Part shown: positions 15,313 to 22,478 of the stretch, piece after piece | Layout of the letters: each line of letters begins with the position of its first letter | Position numbering within the stretch: position 1 is the first letter of the stretch | Origin: Fidelibacterota bacterium | GTDB lineage: Bacteria; Marinisomatota; Marinisomatia; Marinisomatales; TCS55 | Assembly (NCBI GenBank): GCA_002717765.1 | Contig: PBCB01000035.1 | Span: 1 to 22,478, forward strand | Direction of reading: 5' to 3' | Length of the DNA: 22,478 bases | Notes under the pieces: generated by a model | Databases searched by the model: none | The model's input: only the letters and a program-made list of their open reading frames with translations | Told to the model about the DNA's origin: nothing | Translations under genes and position numbers: made by a program

Positions 15313-15377
15313 ATCCCATGCTAAGACACTGGAATTAATAACATTTGTTAAATATGTAATAATGGTTCCCTAACCCC
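15313..15377. promoter_or_regulatory. Shared divergent control region with operator-like dyad
   Basis: TAACA-TT-TGTTA (15339-15350) is a perfect 5-2-5 inverted repeat almost exactly midway between the two start codons (about 33 bases from each). TATA-like TTAAATAT (15348-15355) is centred 26-27 bases before the ZIP ATG. On the other strand TATTAATT (15340-15333) is centred about 25 bases before the regulator ATG. Neither gene has a Shine-Dalgarno site, so both mRNAs could start at the ATG. A protein bound at the dyad would block both TATA boxes. Binding by the NikR-like protein is inference. Confidence 0.6.
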
Positions 15378-16523
15378 ATGACCGAAGCAAGCCTGCCAGT
15401 CGAACTTATCGCGTTGACACTAATTCTAGCTCTAGTAGGGGGGCTGGCCCCCATATTCAGCAATATCAAGGAAAACCGCGACACTATGCGAAGGATAACA
15501 GGAATAGCTTCAGGGATACTTCTGGCTTCTGCCTTACTTGTGGTAATTCCAGAGGGGTTTGAACTGGCTACGGGGGGCCATGATGAGCACGGCCATGATG
15601 AGCACGTCGATGAGGATGCACTGGCTGGATCAGTGGCCCTAGTAATCCTGGAACTAGAGCATGGGGACATCAATCCTTCTGAAGCCATCGAAGAGATCGA
15701 GGAGTTACTAGGCGGCCATGACGAGCATGACGAGGAATCTGGTGACGAGCATGACGAGGAATCCGGAGACTCTCTTTCCGAGAGCATAGAGCACGTGATA
15801 GAGGAAGTCGAATCAGAGGAAATCAATGCTACCACCGGAATCGAGGAGATCGAGGAAATCATCACTTCCCATGCTCATGAAGAGGAACATGGAGATGAAG
15901 AAGAGAGCGCGCTTGAGAGCCTTATTATCGGAGGGGCCGTGCTAGCCGGATTCGTTTTGATGCTCGTAATGGAGGGCTCAGGGGTAGGCCACGCCGTTCA
16001 TGAGGAGCATCACGAGCACGAGGAGGAGCACGGTCACGAGCACGTTCATCACAGGGCCGCCCCTTGGATAATCGTCCTCGGTCTTTCCATGCACTCTGCC
16101 GCCGATGGACTTGCGATAGGGTCTGCAGCAGCAGGGAGCTCCGAGGCTGTGACTGCGCTGGTCGCACTAGCGGTTCTCATTCACAAGGTCCCGGCGGCAT
16201 TCAGCCTCGGCGTGTTCTCATTGCATGAGAGAGAGGACAGGAACGACTCCATCAGGGACGTTGTTTTGTTCTCAATTGCAACTCCTGTAATGATTGTGGT
16301 ATCATTCTTCGTTCTCCAGGATTTCGATGAGCAGATGATAGCGCTCGCGATGCTGTTCTCAGGAGGCACCTTCCTGTATGTGGCCACCGTGGACACGCTG
16401 CCTGATATCCATAATGCTGTGTCAGGTAGGGAGGCTATGATCAACGTCCTAATTGGAGTTCTAATATTGGTCGTTATCCTATTCGGTGCCGATGCTGCTG
16501 GACTAATCGAGCACGGCCATTGA
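15378..16523 (+). CDS. ZIP-family divalent metal transporter with His/acidic loop
   Basis: A 381-aa protein with eight helices. The metal path is plain: HSAADGLAIG (239-248) in helix IV and HKVPAAFSLG (269-278) in helix V. The loop between helices II and III (~66-180) is unusually long and packed with His, Asp and Glu; a second His/Glu loop (205-225) precedes helix IV. These probably capture or buffer metal. Within the first loop, INPSEAIEEIEELL and INATTGIEEIEEII are 51 residues apart, a sign of duplication. ZIP proteins bring Zn2+ (or Fe2+, Mn2+) into the cytosol. Its likely repressor is divergent. It ends one base from pyrI, which is convergent. Confidence 0.92.
   Translation: MTEASLPVELIALTLILALVGGLAPIFSNIKENRDTMRRITGIASGILLASALLVVIPEGFELATGGHDEHGHDEHVDEDALAGSVALVILELEHGDINPSEAIEEIEELLGGHDEHDEESGDEHDEESGDSLSESIEHVIEEVESEEINATTGIEEIEEIITSHAHEEEHGDEEESALESLIIGGAVLAGFVLMLVMEGSGVGHAVHEEHHEHEEEHGHEHVHHRAAPWIIVLGLSMHSAADGLAIGSAAAGSSEAVTALVALAVLIHKVPAAFSLGVFSLHEREDRNDSIRDVVLFSIATPVMIVVSFFVLQDFDEQMIALAMLFSGGTFLYVATVDTLPDIHNAVSGREAMINVLIGVLILVVILFGADAAGLIEHGH
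15720..15767 (+). repeat. 24-bp tandem duplication in the ZIP metal loop
   Basis: Two adjacent 24-bp copies differing at two bases each encode DEHDEESG (residues 115-122 and 123-130). The near identity points to a recent in-frame duplication that adds metal-binding residues. Confidence 0.85.
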
Positions 16524-16524
16524 G

Positions 16525-16992
16525 TCAGAGTATGTTCTCAACGATCTCGTCAAGGTCCTGGCCACGCCCACAGTAGTAGCACCTGACTTCCATGGGCTCC
16601 CTACTCACTACCCTGAGCTTCTGGGGGAGGGGCTCCCGGGAGTTCTGCGTGATGCAGTTTGAGAATGTGCAGCTGGCCACGTTCACCAGCTCGTCCGCTA
16701 GCTCCATGACCCTCTTCTCGGCTACCCCGTAGTTCCTGATTATCGCGACGCTGGCGTGTGGGGAAATCAGGGCGAGCCTGTCTAGCTCCTCCTGGCTCAG
16801 CTCCAGGTCCTCGATCTTCAGGACGTCCTTCCTCCCTAACTTGTCGCTGGGCACGTTCATCACCAGGGAGACGGGATTCGATTTGTTTGTGTCTATCCTT
16901 AGCATCCTGATCACTTGGAGTGCATGGCCAGCTGGGATGTGATCTATCACAGTGCCATTGCAGATTGCAGTGACTCTCCTCATCTCGCTCAT
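16525..16992 (-). CDS. pyrI: Aspartate carbamoyltransferase regulatory subunit
   Basis: A 155-aa PyrI. The N-terminal allosteric domain contains GTVIDHIPAGHALQVIRML (residues 13-31), which binds CTP/ATP. The C-terminal zinc domain carries CTFSNC (~109-114) and CYYC (~138-141), the four cysteines that join the regulatory to the catalytic chain. ATG 16992 overlaps the pyrB stop as TAATG, behind AAGGTGA, so translation is coupled. The longer frame to 17034 lies within pyrB. With PyrB it forms the CTP-inhibited holoenzyme of de novo pyrimidine synthesis. Confidence 0.95.
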   Translation of the reverse strand: MSEMRRVTAICNGTVIDHIPAGHALQVIRMLRIDTNKSNPVSLVMNVPSDKLGRKDVLKIEDLELSQEELDRLALISPHASVAIIRNYGVAEKRVMELADELVNVASCTFSNCITQNSREPLPQKLRVVSREPMEVRCYYCGRGQDLDEIVENIL

Positions 16993-17921
16993 TACTTCAC
17001 CTTCTTTGGCACTTTGACGCCCAGGCACCTGCATAGCAGGGCCATCCTCGTTGGTACCCCGTTGAACGCCTGCTGGAAGTATCTTGCATTCTCGGTCGAA
17101 TCGAGGCTCGGGTGAAGCTCGCTAACTCTTGGGAGGGGGTGCATCACAATCATCCCGTTCTTGGCGCTAGTCATGTCCGATGAGTCCAGCATGTAGATCC
17201 CCGCCACCTTGGCATATTCGTCATCATCGGGGAACCTCTCCTTCTGGATCCTCGTCATGTAGATGACGTCTGCATCCGGCAGCGCCGCGTTCAGGTCGAC
17301 GGTCTCGGTGACATCCGCCCCGTGCTCCCGGAGATCGGATACGATCTCCTCCGGCATCTTGAGGCTCTCTGGTGAGACTAGGTTCAGAGTCGCACCAAAC
17401 CTAACTAGGGCATGAGAAAGGCTGTGAACGGTCCTGCCATACCTAAGATCCCCGACGAGCACCACATTCAGACCCTCGAGAGTTCCGTGTGCCTCCCTGA
17501 TGGTGAAAAGGTCGAGCATCGTCTGAGTGGGGTGGTTACCTGCTCCATCCCCAGCATTTAGTATTGGGATTCCAACGGCATCCGCGCTGTATTGGGCCGC
17601 GCCTTGCTGTGGGTGCCTGATCACTGCTACGTCAGCATAGCCGTCGACCATCTGCATGGTATCGAAAAGCGTCTCTCCCTTGGCCACAGACGTTCCCACG
17701 GATGTGAAGTTCAGCACGGAACCGCCAAGCCTCTTCATGGCAGCCTCGAATGACATCCTTGTCCTCGTCGAGTTCTCGAAGAACATGTTTGCTAGGACTT
17801 TCCCCTCTAGAAGAGGCAGGTGAACATCGCCCTTGGCTACGGGCACGAGTCTTTCCGCGTCATCGAGAATAGACACGATTTCTTTGTTGGTAAGATCATC
17901 CATTGTCACGACGTCGGACAT
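16992..17921 (-). CDS. pyrB: Aspartate carbamoyltransferase catalytic subunit
   Basis: A 309-aa PyrB of normal length. Carbamoyl phosphate is bound by STRTR (51-55) and HPTQ (130-133), and the loop lysine sits in SVAKGET (78-84). The aspartate side has the RVSEL motif after HPLP (~262). It catalyses carbamoyl phosphate + aspartate to carbamoyl aspartate in the cytosol. The start at ATG 17921 follows GAGGGAG. The 111-bp spacer to the divergent kinase holds AT-rich patches (a CATATG near 17955 and a T-run near 17972) that may be promoter parts, but no attenuator is evident. Confidence 0.96.
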   Translation of the reverse strand: MSDVVTMDDLTNKEIVSILDDAERLVPVAKGDVHLPLLEGKVLANMFFENSTRTRMSFEAAMKRLGGSVLNFTSVGTSVAKGETLFDTMQMVDGYADVAVIRHPQQGAAQYSADAVGIPILNAGDGAGNHPTQTMLDLFTIREAHGTLEGLNVVLVGDLRYGRTVHSLSHALVRFGATLNLVSPESLKMPEEIVSDLREHGADVTETVDLNAALPDADVIYMTRIQKERFPDDDEYAKVAGIYMLDSSDMTSAKNGMIVMHPLPRVSELHPSLDSTENARYFQQAFNGVPTRMALLCRCLGVKVPKKVK

Positions 17922-18032
17922 CTTTCTCCCTCCGAGCCGGCAGACTCTCGGTCATATGTGTTGTCCTCGGCCTTTTTGCTAACCTGACACGATACCGTCG
18001 GCTTGATGTGGGGTGCGCCACCCCCAGTATTG

Positions 18033-19001
18033 ATGATAATCAGCCGGACGCCGCTCCGCGTCTCGTTCTGCGGAGGCGGAACAGACCTAGACTGGTTCTC
18101 AAACTCCGAGAGCACAGGGGGGATGGTCACATCAGCCGCATTGGATCGCCACATACACGTCACAGTGAACCGACGATTCGACGATATGGTCAGGGTCTCC
18201 TACTCAAAGATGGAGCTAGTGGAGAACTTCGAGGACATCGAGCACGAGCTAGTTCGAGAGTCGATGAGGATGACGGGGGTGACTTCGGGGGTCGAGATTA
18301 CGACCATTGCGGACATTCCCTCCAGAGGGACCGGACTGGGGTCGTCATCTTCGGTCACTGTCGGACTTCTCAACGCTCTGCATGCGTATGCAGGACGATC
18401 CCCGTCCCCGCGCCAATTAGCTGAGGAGGCCTGTGAGATAGAGATAGATATCCTAGGCCAGCCAATTGGAAGGCAGGATCAGTATGCGGCGGCTTATGGG
18501 GGGGTAAACAGCATCTCGTTCGGCTCCGAAGGAACCAACGTAGCCCCATTGGAAATAACCGAAGAGGCGACAGCCAGGATTTCGGAGGAGTTCACACTGG
18601 TTTTCACTGGAATTACAAGGAGCGCAAGCGAGGTACTAAGCGAGACCCCCGAGGATCCCAATGACAAGACATCCAGACTCCGTGAAATCAGGAGGCACGC
18701 GGATGTAGCACGAGACCTCCTCGAAGGGGGCGACCTCATGGGGCTCGGTGAGCTATTGAGGGAGACATGGGATCTCAAGAGAGGTATATCCTCCAGTGTC
18801 AGCGGCGACGAGATAGAGCAAATCCACGACCAGATAATGCAAACCGGCGCGACGGGCTCGAAACTCCTCGGCGCGGGAGGCGGCGGCTTCTTCCTGGTAC
18901 ACGGCGGCATCGAGGTAAGGTCCGGGCTGGAAAAACTGGGTTTGGTTACAATCCCCCTCGAGATTGATGAGGATGGCTCCACAATAGTCCACAGGGGTTA
19001 G
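18033..19001 (+). CDS. GHMP-family sugar kinase (HddA-like)
   Basis: A 322-aa GHMP kinase of COG2605. The N-terminal strand is SRTPLRVSFCGGGTDL (4-19), the phosphate loop GLGSSSS is at 101-107, and the third motif LLGAGGGGFFL is near 272-282. The IGRQDQYAAAYGG segment (~145-157) is typical of the heptose/fucose kinase branch, so the substrate is probably D-glycero-D-manno-heptose 7-phosphate or a related sugar used for surface glycans; this is inference. ATG 18033 gives the normal family N-terminus; TTG 18003 or ATG 18006 would add ten or nine odd residues. No ribosome binding site is seen, so the mRNA may be leaderless. Its stop is four bases before the beta-lactamase-fold gene. Confidence 0.88.
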   Translation: MIISRTPLRVSFCGGGTDLDWFSNSESTGGMVTSAALDRHIHVTVNRRFDDMVRVSYSKMELVENFEDIEHELVRESMRMTGVTSGVEITTIADIPSRGTGLGSSSSVTVGLLNALHAYAGRSPSPRQLAEEACEIEIDILGQPIGRQDQYAAAYGGVNSISFGSEGTNVAPLEITEEATARISEEFTLVFTGITRSASEVLSETPEDPNDKTSRLREIRRHADVARDLLEGGDLMGLGELLRETWDLKRGISSSVSGDEIEQIHDQIMQTGATGSKLLGAGGGGFFLVHGGIEVRSGLEKLGLVTIPLEIDEDGSTIVHRG

Positions 19002-19005
19002 TCAG

Positions 19006-22000
19006 ATGGGTTCCAAGTCCATGGCCATGGTCATCACATCGATAATGCTGATTTCCACGTTCCCGACAATCACCTCCGCTAACGATGACCCGGTATCTCT
19101 GAATGACCCGTTTTTGGGTCTCGACACCGATGTTTCCGACCTGCTCGCAGATTGGGACATCCCCGGTGCCCAAGTTGCAGTGATGTACAACGGCTCCCTA
19201 GTCTTCAACAAGGGGTACGGGATAGCCGCTAATGGCACAGACTCCGATGGGAACTATTGGTCCACCCCAGTAGACGTCGACTCGAAGTTCAGGATCGCCA
19301 GTCTCTCCAAGGCGGTAACTTCCGCAGGAATCCTGACACTCATCGAGGATGGGGTGATTTCCCTGGATGACAAGATGGTGGATTTAGTGCCGCAGCTCCT
19401 CCCTGCCGAGCTAGAGGGATGCAACTACCCAAACCATGCCACATCGTATTCCATAGACGACATAAACGTCTCACTACTGCTGAATCACCGTGCAGGCTTC
19501 GACCCCAGCATAGACCCAACATACCGACATTGGAGGAACTGGGTTGGCTCATGGCAGAACGACCAGTGCATCGACAAGCAATCGCTGATTGATGACTACG
19601 ACAATGGGAACCTAGCCCCTATTACTATGGACAGAATCCTCTCTGAGTGGCTACGGAGGCCACTGGAATACGAACCCGGAACCGATTACGTGTATTCCAA
19701 TGTAGGTTACCAGATTCTTGGGAAGATAATCGAGGCACAGACCGGGATGGAATACGAGGACTACATTGTCGAGAACGTCCTTACGCCCATGGGCATAGAT
19801 AGCATGTCGATAGGAATGACAATGCCCGAGCAGAGAGCATTCGGGGAGGTATCATACTTCGACGACGGCACTGGTTGGTGCCACTTCCCATCGGGTCAGG
19901 ATGAGGACGGCGACCCTATCTTCCCAACATCTCCTGACCCCGACTGTGGAGCCTTCGTCGTTGAGGAGAAAGATGGTGGCGGAGGGTGGATTGCAAGCGC
20001 CTCTGACTATGCGAGGTTCATCTCGCACATCGATGAGTCCATCCAAAGCGACATCTTCGAAAATCCGTTTGATTATTTCATCGGCAACCCATCCGGTCAT
20101 TGGTACGGCAGAGGAATTGGGATAGTGGGAGATCCAGCAGATACGTGGAACCATTGGGGGTCTTTCGCCGGATCATCCACAAACTTCCGCAGGGACGTCA
20201 CTGATTCCGGTGAATCGGTGGTCTTCGTTATGTTCACCAATACACGGCCCGATGGAAATTGGAAGAGCGTCAGGGAGAACGTCATCAAGGAGGCGATGAT
20301 GGATGTAGACTACACGAACGTAACTCCCCTGGAAATAGGCGACTTCGAGCCATTGCCACCTCAGGACAGTGATATCGAGGGTGAGTCCTTCCTCACTATT
20401 ACGGGCGAAATCGCCCAAGGGACCCAGTTTAACGCATCATGGACAGCCAGCATCACCTTGCAAGAGGCATACGGAACAGACCTTCTGCAAAACCAGTCCT
20501 TGGGGCTCAGGCAGCAGATTGACCTCCATCTGGGAAACTCCAACGGGTTTCTGGACAATGCAGAGATATCGGCTTTCGTTAACTTGGTCGAGTCATCGAG
20601 GGCATGGACCGATTCCGAATCAGGTGGATGCTGCTCATTCGACTATCAGTCGATGTCTTCCTATGAAGGAGCCTCCGTCGAGGTATTCCCTCCGATCACG
20701 GGCTCCGTGGACATGGAAAACGGAACTTGGGGATGGAACGAGTCAGCGGACCTCGTCGCGCAAGCCGACTCGAGGGCGACGAGGCTTCTGGACCTGCCAA
20801 GGACAGGATCAGTGATCGAGGAGGTTCCTCTGACGATATCTCTCCCACACCCGTGGGAGTTCAGATACAGTGCCATGCAGCCAATAGTCGAGGGAACACC
20901 AAGTGAATTCACAGTGTACAGGGGCCAGTCCCCGGTATACACCGACATCAGGATCTCAATCGACGAGAATCAAGCACCCATCATTTCAGCCGAGAGGGCC
21001 GGTGCAACTGGGACCGTGACAATGCCATTGGACTTGCCAACAACATACTCAGCATCATGCACGGACAGTGCTCTGGAGACGCCCTCAATAATTTGGGAAT
21101 TTGCCAACAATGGGACCTTCATGCTCGAGTCAAGGGAGACTGAGCAGACGATAGTCCCCTCTGAGTTGGGGTACTCAGCTGGAGACGTCCTCTCAGCGAC
21201 AGTGACTTGCACAGACAGCTTCTCGTCCTCGGTTTTCTGGTACGAGAACACGGTAATCGACGGTGCCGCCCCTGTCTGGTATGCCCATTTCACCGAGATT
21301 CAGTCTAATGGCTCAGAGGTAATCCATGATGAATCGCAGAGCAATATACGAGTCAGGTCGGACAGTATGCTGACGATGAACGTCACAGCCACTGACGACT
21401 TCATTCAACCCGTCTCGATAGACGTGACATCCAACAAGTCCCAGGGATGGAGGCACTTCTCCAATGACGAACTTGGATTCACGGACAGGTTCTCCCAGGG
21501 GAGCCAGGTGAATGGCATGCACCTGAACTTGAGCGAGCGTCACGAGTCGAAGGAGAGGAGCGTCTGGGAATTGGCCATGACGGTCACTGACGAGGCTGGC
21601 AACAACGAATCCAGAATTTGGACTATCCTAGTGCTGGACGCTTCCCCCCCGACAATAATCCCCGAGATACTCGCTGAGTCGGTTCCAATCTCCCCCGACA
21701 ACCCAGCGAGGGAGGGCGACGAAGTTATACTGTCACTAACGGAGTCATTCGATGACATAGACTCCATCGATGACCTGGTTTGGACAGTGTCTCTCGAAGG
21801 CGAGAAGATTGTGGATAATGCCTCTTGGGAAGACGCAGAGAAGGTTCAGATGCCCCTCATGGAATCAGGCAACCACCTATTCGAAATAGAGTCATTGGAC
21901 TCTTCAGGGAACAGGGGGACAATCTCGTTCTACCTAGCCGTGGCTCCTGCCATGGGTGTCGACATCGAGGTACTGCAGCAGAACGTTATCGGAGATCAAG

Positions 22001-22380
22001 TAGAGGGCCAGACTGTAACCTTCATCGTGACGATGCAGAATCTGGGAGCCACTTCAGCATCAGGAAGGCTCTGCTATACCTCCAATTGCACCGGGTACGT
22101 AACAGTCCCCGGAGCTACTTCCGGGTCGACGGGGGTGTTCAGCTCCGAGTTGAATGTGTACTTGGATGGAACCGGGAGCTACGACCTCTACTTCGAATGG
22201 GTGAGCTCCATGGACGATGACGCCGGCGTTCTCGACTTCGATGATGCCATCCACGCGAAGTCCAAGGTCGTATCCTCCATCAGCAGCTCGACGCAGGCCT
22301 TCCTACTGGTCCTGGTCATCCTCACTCTTGCAATATGGGGGGCTAACCGCCTCTGGGGACGAGACGCAACTGGGCCCTGA
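19006..22380 (+). CDS. Secreted class C beta-lactamase-fold protein with C-terminal Ig-like domains and membrane anchor
   Basis: A 1124-aa protein. A signal peptide (~1-25, ending TITSA) leads into a serine beta-lactamase/penicillin-binding-like domain (~35-440). Its catalytic motifs are S99-L-S-K102, Y230-S-N232 and H383-W-G385, all intact. Between them lies a Cys-containing insertion (~285-325). Next comes a region with a calcium-loop-like stretch near 510-530 (GNSNGFLDNAEISAF). Ig/cadherin-like segments follow (~660-980; DEAGNNES, DSSGNRG), then a CARDB-like domain (~985-1085) and one helix (~1098-1114) before a short basic tail. Such proteins are esterases, peptidases or amidases rather than antibiotic-resistance enzymes in archaea, which lack murein. 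It is probably co-transcribed with the sugar kinase and displayed outside the cell. Several Asn-x-Ser/Thr sites may be glycosylated. Confidence 0.88.
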   Translation: MGSKSMAMVITSIMLISTFPTITSANDDPVSLNDPFLGLDTDVSDLLADWDIPGAQVAVMYNGSLVFNKGYGIAANGTDSDGNYWSTPVDVDSKFRIASLSKAVTSAGILTLIEDGVISLDDKMVDLVPQLLPAELEGCNYPNHATSYSIDDINVSLLLNHRAGFDPSIDPTYRHWRNWVGSWQNDQCIDKQSLIDDYDNGNLAPITMDRILSEWLRRPLEYEPGTDYVYSNVGYQILGKIIEAQTGMEYEDYIVENVLTPMGIDSMSIGMTMPEQRAFGEVSYFDDGTGWCHFPSGQDEDGDPIFPTSPDPDCGAFVVEEKDGGGGWIASASDYARFISHIDESIQSDIFENPFDYFIGNPSGHWYGRGIGIVGDPADTWNHWGSFAGSSTNFRRDVTDSGESVVFVMFTNTRPDGNWKSVRENVIKEAMMDVDYTNVTPLEIGDFEPLPPQDSDIEGESFLTITGEIAQGTQFNASWTASITLQEAYGTDLLQNQSLGLRQQIDLHLGNSNGFLDNAEISAFVNLVESSRAWTDSESGGCCSFDYQSMSSYEGASVEVFPPITGSVDMENGTWGWNESADLVAQADSRATRLLDLPRTGSVIEEVPLTISLPHPWEFRYSAMQPIVEGTPSEFTVYRGQSPVYTDIRISIDENQAPIISAERAGATGTVTMPLDLPTTYSASCTDSALETPSIIWEFANNGTFMLESRETEQTIVPSELGYSAGDVLSATVTCTDSFSSSVFWYENTVIDGAAPVWYAHFTEIQSNGSEVIHDESQSNIRVRSDSMLTMNVTATDDFIQPVSIDVTSNKSQGWRHFSNDELGFTDRFSQGSQVNGMHLNLSERHESKERSVWELAMTVTDEAGNNESRIWTILVLDASPPTIIPEILAESVPISPDNPAREGDEVILSLTESFDDIDSIDDLVWTVSLEGEKIVDNASWEDAEKVQMPLMESGNHLFEIESLDSSGNRGTISFYLAVAPAMGVDIEVLQQNVIGDQVEGQTVTFIVTMQNLGATSASGRLCYTSNCTGYVTVPGATSGSTGVFSSELNVYLDGTGSYDLYFEWVSSMDDDAGVLDFDDAIHAKSKVVSSISSSTQAFLLVLVILTLAIWGANRLWGRDATGP

Positions 22381-22478
22381 TGGCAGTCAATCATCCGCGA
22401 ACCTCTTGAGAGAGGCGGGCGCTCAACTGTCATGGTACTGCTTCCCGACTACCCCCAGAGGGTAATCAACGAGCACAG
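22381..22478. other. Unassigned window end
   Basis: Two readings remain. A plus-strand gene could start at ATG 22432 (MVLLPDYPQRVINEH, open to the edge), or a minus-strand gene could end at TGA 22423-22425 (VVGKQYHDS at its C-terminus). The visible part is too short to choose between them. Confidence 0.3.

Noticed and set aside
19006..20325. Antibiotic-resistance beta-lactamase
   Set aside because: The fold and motifs are shared with esterases and peptidases, the protein is huge and archaeal, and nothing suggests a resistance context.

Overview
The window reads as a piece of an archaeal chromosome, most likely a marine Thermoplasmatota (Marine Group II / Poseidoniales-like) genome. This rests on archaeal-type translation and transcription genes (Spt5, L1, L10/P0, L12/P1, SecE), an archaeosine enzyme, FtsZ, PyrBI, strong GAGGTGAT-type ribosome binding sites, very tight gene packing and large secreted proteins with acidic or Ig-like parts. 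All family calls were made by eye from protein motifs. No tRNA, rRNA, CRISPR array or insertion sequence is visible, and no gene-free stretch exceeds about 165 bp.

Layout. 1-1631 (-) is the 3'-truncated UMF1/Atg22-like MFS transporter. 1801-2934 (+) is a RaSEA-type radical SAM protein (archaeosine tRNA modification). 3025-4977 (+) is a two-gene unit: a 92-aa two-helix protein and a 13-helix protein that looks like the catalytic subunit of cbb3 oxidases but lacks nearly all metal ligands. 5026-6312 (+) is a YchF-type GTPase. 6313-7527 (-) holds two unrecognised genes, one membrane-anchored.

7588-11160 (-) is the archaeal operon secE-spt5-rpl11-rpl1-rpl10-rpl12, with ftsZ upstream at 11241-12392. 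Two members are unusual. Spt5 carries an N-terminal degenerate NUDIX-like domain, and L11 is only the C-terminal RNA-binding domain. 12447-13666 (-) holds a CDP-alcohol phosphatidyltransferase and a Fap7-like NMP kinase, overlapping by one base. 13756-14883 (+) is a Ca2+/H+ antiporter.

14887-16523 is a divergent metal-homeostasis pair. A NikR-like repressor (-) and a ZIP metal transporter (+) share a 65-bp spacer with a central dyad flanked by two TATA-like boxes, placed so that both mRNAs could be leaderless. 16525-17921 (-) is pyrB-pyrI. 18033-22380 (+) is a GHMP sugar kinase followed by a 1124-aa secreted, C-terminally anchored class C beta-lactamase-fold protein. The last 98 bp are unassigned.

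The most notable observations are the NUDIX-Spt5 fusion, the L11 without its N-terminal domain, the ligand-less oxidase-like membrane protein, and the symmetric metal-responsive control region.
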